Source of the DNA: Pseudomonas xantholysinigenes
GTDB lineage: Bacteria > Pseudomonadota > Gammaproteobacteria > Pseudomonadales > Pseudomonadaceae
DNA: 64,000 nucleotides
Assembly: GCF_014268885.2 (NCBI RefSeq)
Contig: NZ_CP077095.1
Span: forward strand, 1,679,501-1,743,500
Direction of reading: 5' to 3'
The notes under the pieces were generated by a model. It saw only the letters and a program-made list of their open reading frames with translations, searched no databases and had not been told where the DNA came from. Every line of letters begins with the position of its first letter. Position 1 is the stretch's first letter. Positions 62,562 through 64,000 of the stretch are shown here, in pieces. The position numbers and the translations under genes are program-made.

Positions 62562-64000
62562 CGTGGGTTTTCCTGATGCAATTGCTGTTCGTACCAGAAT
62601 TTGCGCCGTAGCAGTTCCGCCGGGTTGTCGGGGATCTCTCGCAGCCATTGCTCGAGGGCCTGGCGCTGTTCGGCGTCGAGGCTGGTGGCAAGCGGCCGCT
62701 GTGGCGGCTGGGTGATGCTGTCGTCGTCGCCCGTGGCATTGCCCGGTGCTGTTGCCTGGGTAGTGCCGTTGTTGTCGGCGCCAGCCTGGGCCTGCTCGTC
62801 GCCGCCGGGCGTGCCCTGGGACGGGTTGCTGGCCGAGCTGCTGTTGCCCTCGCTTTCGTTGCCCGGGCTGCCCTGGGCGTCGGCCTCGGCCGGTTGTTCC
62901 TCGGCCTTGGCCTGGCGCTGTTGCAGCAGTTGCTGGACCAGCGCCTGGTTGTCCAGGGCCGGCTTCAGGTCGGGCTGGCGCTCCAGGGCCTGTTCGTAGG
63001 CGTCCAGTGCCGCTTCCAGTTCGCCGGCGCGGGCCAGGGCATTGCCTCGATTGTAGTGCGCCGCGGCGCTGCCGCCCTGGGCGAAGGCGGCGGCGGCACC
63101 TGCGAAGTCGCCGGCCTGGTACAAGGCCATGCCGCGCCACTGCGGGTCTTCGAAGTGTTTGGCGGCGGCGGCCGGCTGCTGGCGTTCCAGCAGACGCTGG
63201 CCTTGCTGGTCGGGGCGTAGCCACAGGTCGTTGAACTCGAAGGCCTGGCTCGGTTGCGGCAGCGCCAGCAGCAGCGGCAGGCAGAACAGCCAGCCACGCC
63301 GCCCGGCGCAAGCGGCGAGCAGTAACAGTGGCAGCAGCAGCCAGTAGCCCTGGTCGGCCCAGCTGTCCAGTTGCACGGTCTGGCCATTGTTGTGCAGCAG
63401 GCGTGGGTTGTCGAACAGGCCCAGGCCGCGCAGGTCGAGATCGTCGATGCGGGCGTGGCGGTAGCGTCCGCCGGTGCCGCCGATGAAGGCTTTCAGCGAG
63501 GTGCTGTCCAGCCGTGGCACCAGAATGGCACCTTGTTCATCTTTCAGGAACTCGCCGTTGGCTTGGCGTACCGGCGCGCCCTCGGCGCTGCCGATGCCCA
63601 GCATCAGCAGGCTTGGGCCCTGGCGGCCGAGGGCCTGGACGATGCCCTGGCGCTCCGGCTCGCTCAGCGCCGAGCCGATCAGCAGCAGCCGACCCTGGCC
63701 CAGGCCGCTCTGGGCCAGCAGCGCCAGGCCTTTTTGCACGGCCAGGTCGGCGCGTTGGCCGGGTTGCGGCATGATCGACGGGTCGACCGCCTCGAGCAGG
63801 TTGCGGGTGGTGCCCAGGTCGTCGGACAGCGGCACCAGGGTATGCGCGCTGCCGGCATAGACGATCAGCGCGGTCTGGCTGTCGCGGCGGTGCTCGAGCA
63901 GGTCGAGGATCTTGCGCCGGGCCTGTTCCAGGCGGTTTGGCGCGCTGTCCTCGGCGAGCATCTGCGGGGTCAGTTCAAGCAGGATCACCAACGGGTCGGC
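62558..64000 (-). CDS. Fused VWA-TPR protein (BatB/BatC-like), 5' end outside window
   Basis: The last 480 residues of a minus-strand gene that is open to base 64000. The first part is a von Willebrand A domain (to about residue 195 of the visible part), with SDDLGTTRNLLEAV. At the metal site the sequence reads LLELTPQML where the family has D-x-S-x-S, so the MIDAS residues are changed. Two hydrophobic segments follow (YWLLLPLLLLAAC and WLFCLPLLLALP). A TPR unit (AAHYNRGNALARAGELEAALDAYEQAL) and a low-complexity Gly/Ser/Gln/Asn tail complete it. BatB and BatC are joined here in one chain. Confidence 0.85.
   Translation of the reverse strand, partial: ADPLVILLELTPQMLAEDSAPNRLEQARRKILDLLEHRRDSQTALIVYAGSAHTLVPLSDDLGTTRNLLEAVDPSIMPQPGQRADLAVQKGLALLAQSGLGQGRLLLIGSALSEPERQGIVQALGRQGPSLLMLGIGSAEGAPVRQANGEFLKDEQGAILVPRLDSTSLKAFIGGTGGRYRHARIDDLDLRGLGLFDNPRLLHNNGQTVQLDSWADQGYWLLLPLLLLAACAGRRGWLFCLPLLLALPQPSQAFEFNDLWLRPDQQGQRLLERQQPAAAAKHFEDPQWRGMALYQAGDFAGAAAAFAQGGSAAAHYNRGNALARAGELEAALDAYEQALERQPDLKPALDNQALVQQLLQQRQAKAEEQPAEADAQGSPGNESEGNSSSASNPSQGTPGGDEQAQAGADNNGTTQATAPGNATGDDDSITQPPQRPLATSLDAEQRQALEQWLREIPDNPAELLRRKFWYEQQLHQENPR

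Overview
The window is chromosomal DNA of a Pseudomonas, most likely of the P. putida group. This rests on GC-rich coding with strong third-position bias, the gene order leuC-leuD-leuB-asd-usg-fimV-truA-trpF-accD-folC-dedD-cvpA-purF-metZ, and many copies of the roughly 35-bp extragenic palindrome known from P. putida. Nothing in it is phage or plasmid. The gene content is mostly conserved core. The accessory signal is one insertion sequence, a family of long intergenic repeats bordered by short tandem arrays, and a small islet around 53.2-54.6 kb.

Layout. 1-1.36 kb: 3' end of gltX, then three tandem tRNA-Ala/tRNA-Glu pairs behind a strong stable-RNA promoter. 1.5-5 kb: TetR regulator, alpha/beta hydrolase, hotdog thioesterase, dusC, and the heat-shock gene ibpA with a sigma-32-like promoter and a ROSE-like RNA thermometer. 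5.2-9.4 kb (minus strand): a five-PAS GGDEF-EAL protein and a LysR regulator divergent from leuC. 9.5-16 kb: leucine and aspartate-family biosynthesis (leuCDB, asd, usg), with a 1-kb repeat block between asd and usg. 16-28 kb: fimV, truA, trpF, accD, folC, dedD, cvpA, purF, metZ and an SDR. 28.4-29 kb: tRNA-Val and three tRNA-Asp. 29-36.3 kb: chemoreceptor, DUF2242 lipoprotein, AraC regulator, a nitrilase-fold protein that lacks its catalytic Cys, and fadH. 36.3-38.7 kb: a second repeat block, split by a complete IS3-family element of 1,446 bp. 38.7-48 kb: PLP enzyme, cytochrome b561, DUF1853, an nadK-metallophosphatase-rhomboid cluster, a yeaC-DUF2797 pair and pepN. 48-53.2 kb: YCF48-like protein plus RND exporter, a small acidic protein and a secreted lactonase. 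53.4-54.6 kb: 59-aa exported peptide, ribonuclease T2 and a possible 20-aa hydrophobic peptide. 54.6-60.1 kb (minus): GST, sbcC, sbcD. 60.4-64 kb: DUF2628 protein, then the Bat operon (batD and a VWA-TPR gene that runs off the window).

The most unusual signal is in the intergenic DNA. Four copies (two inverted pairs) of a 190-290 bp element share conserved blocks, but each carries a hairpin of different sequence at the same internal position, so pairing is conserved while sequence is not. The pairs are bordered by six tandem arrays of six different 6- or 7-bp units. The IS interrupts one copy with a clean 3-bp target duplication, so the original copy can be rebuilt exactly. Other items of note are a 136-bp near-perfect hairpin upstream of yeaC, GNAA-loop leader hairpins before each tRNA-Asp, and three genes whose family-defining catalytic or metal-site residues are changed (usg, the nitrilase homologue, and the VWA protein).
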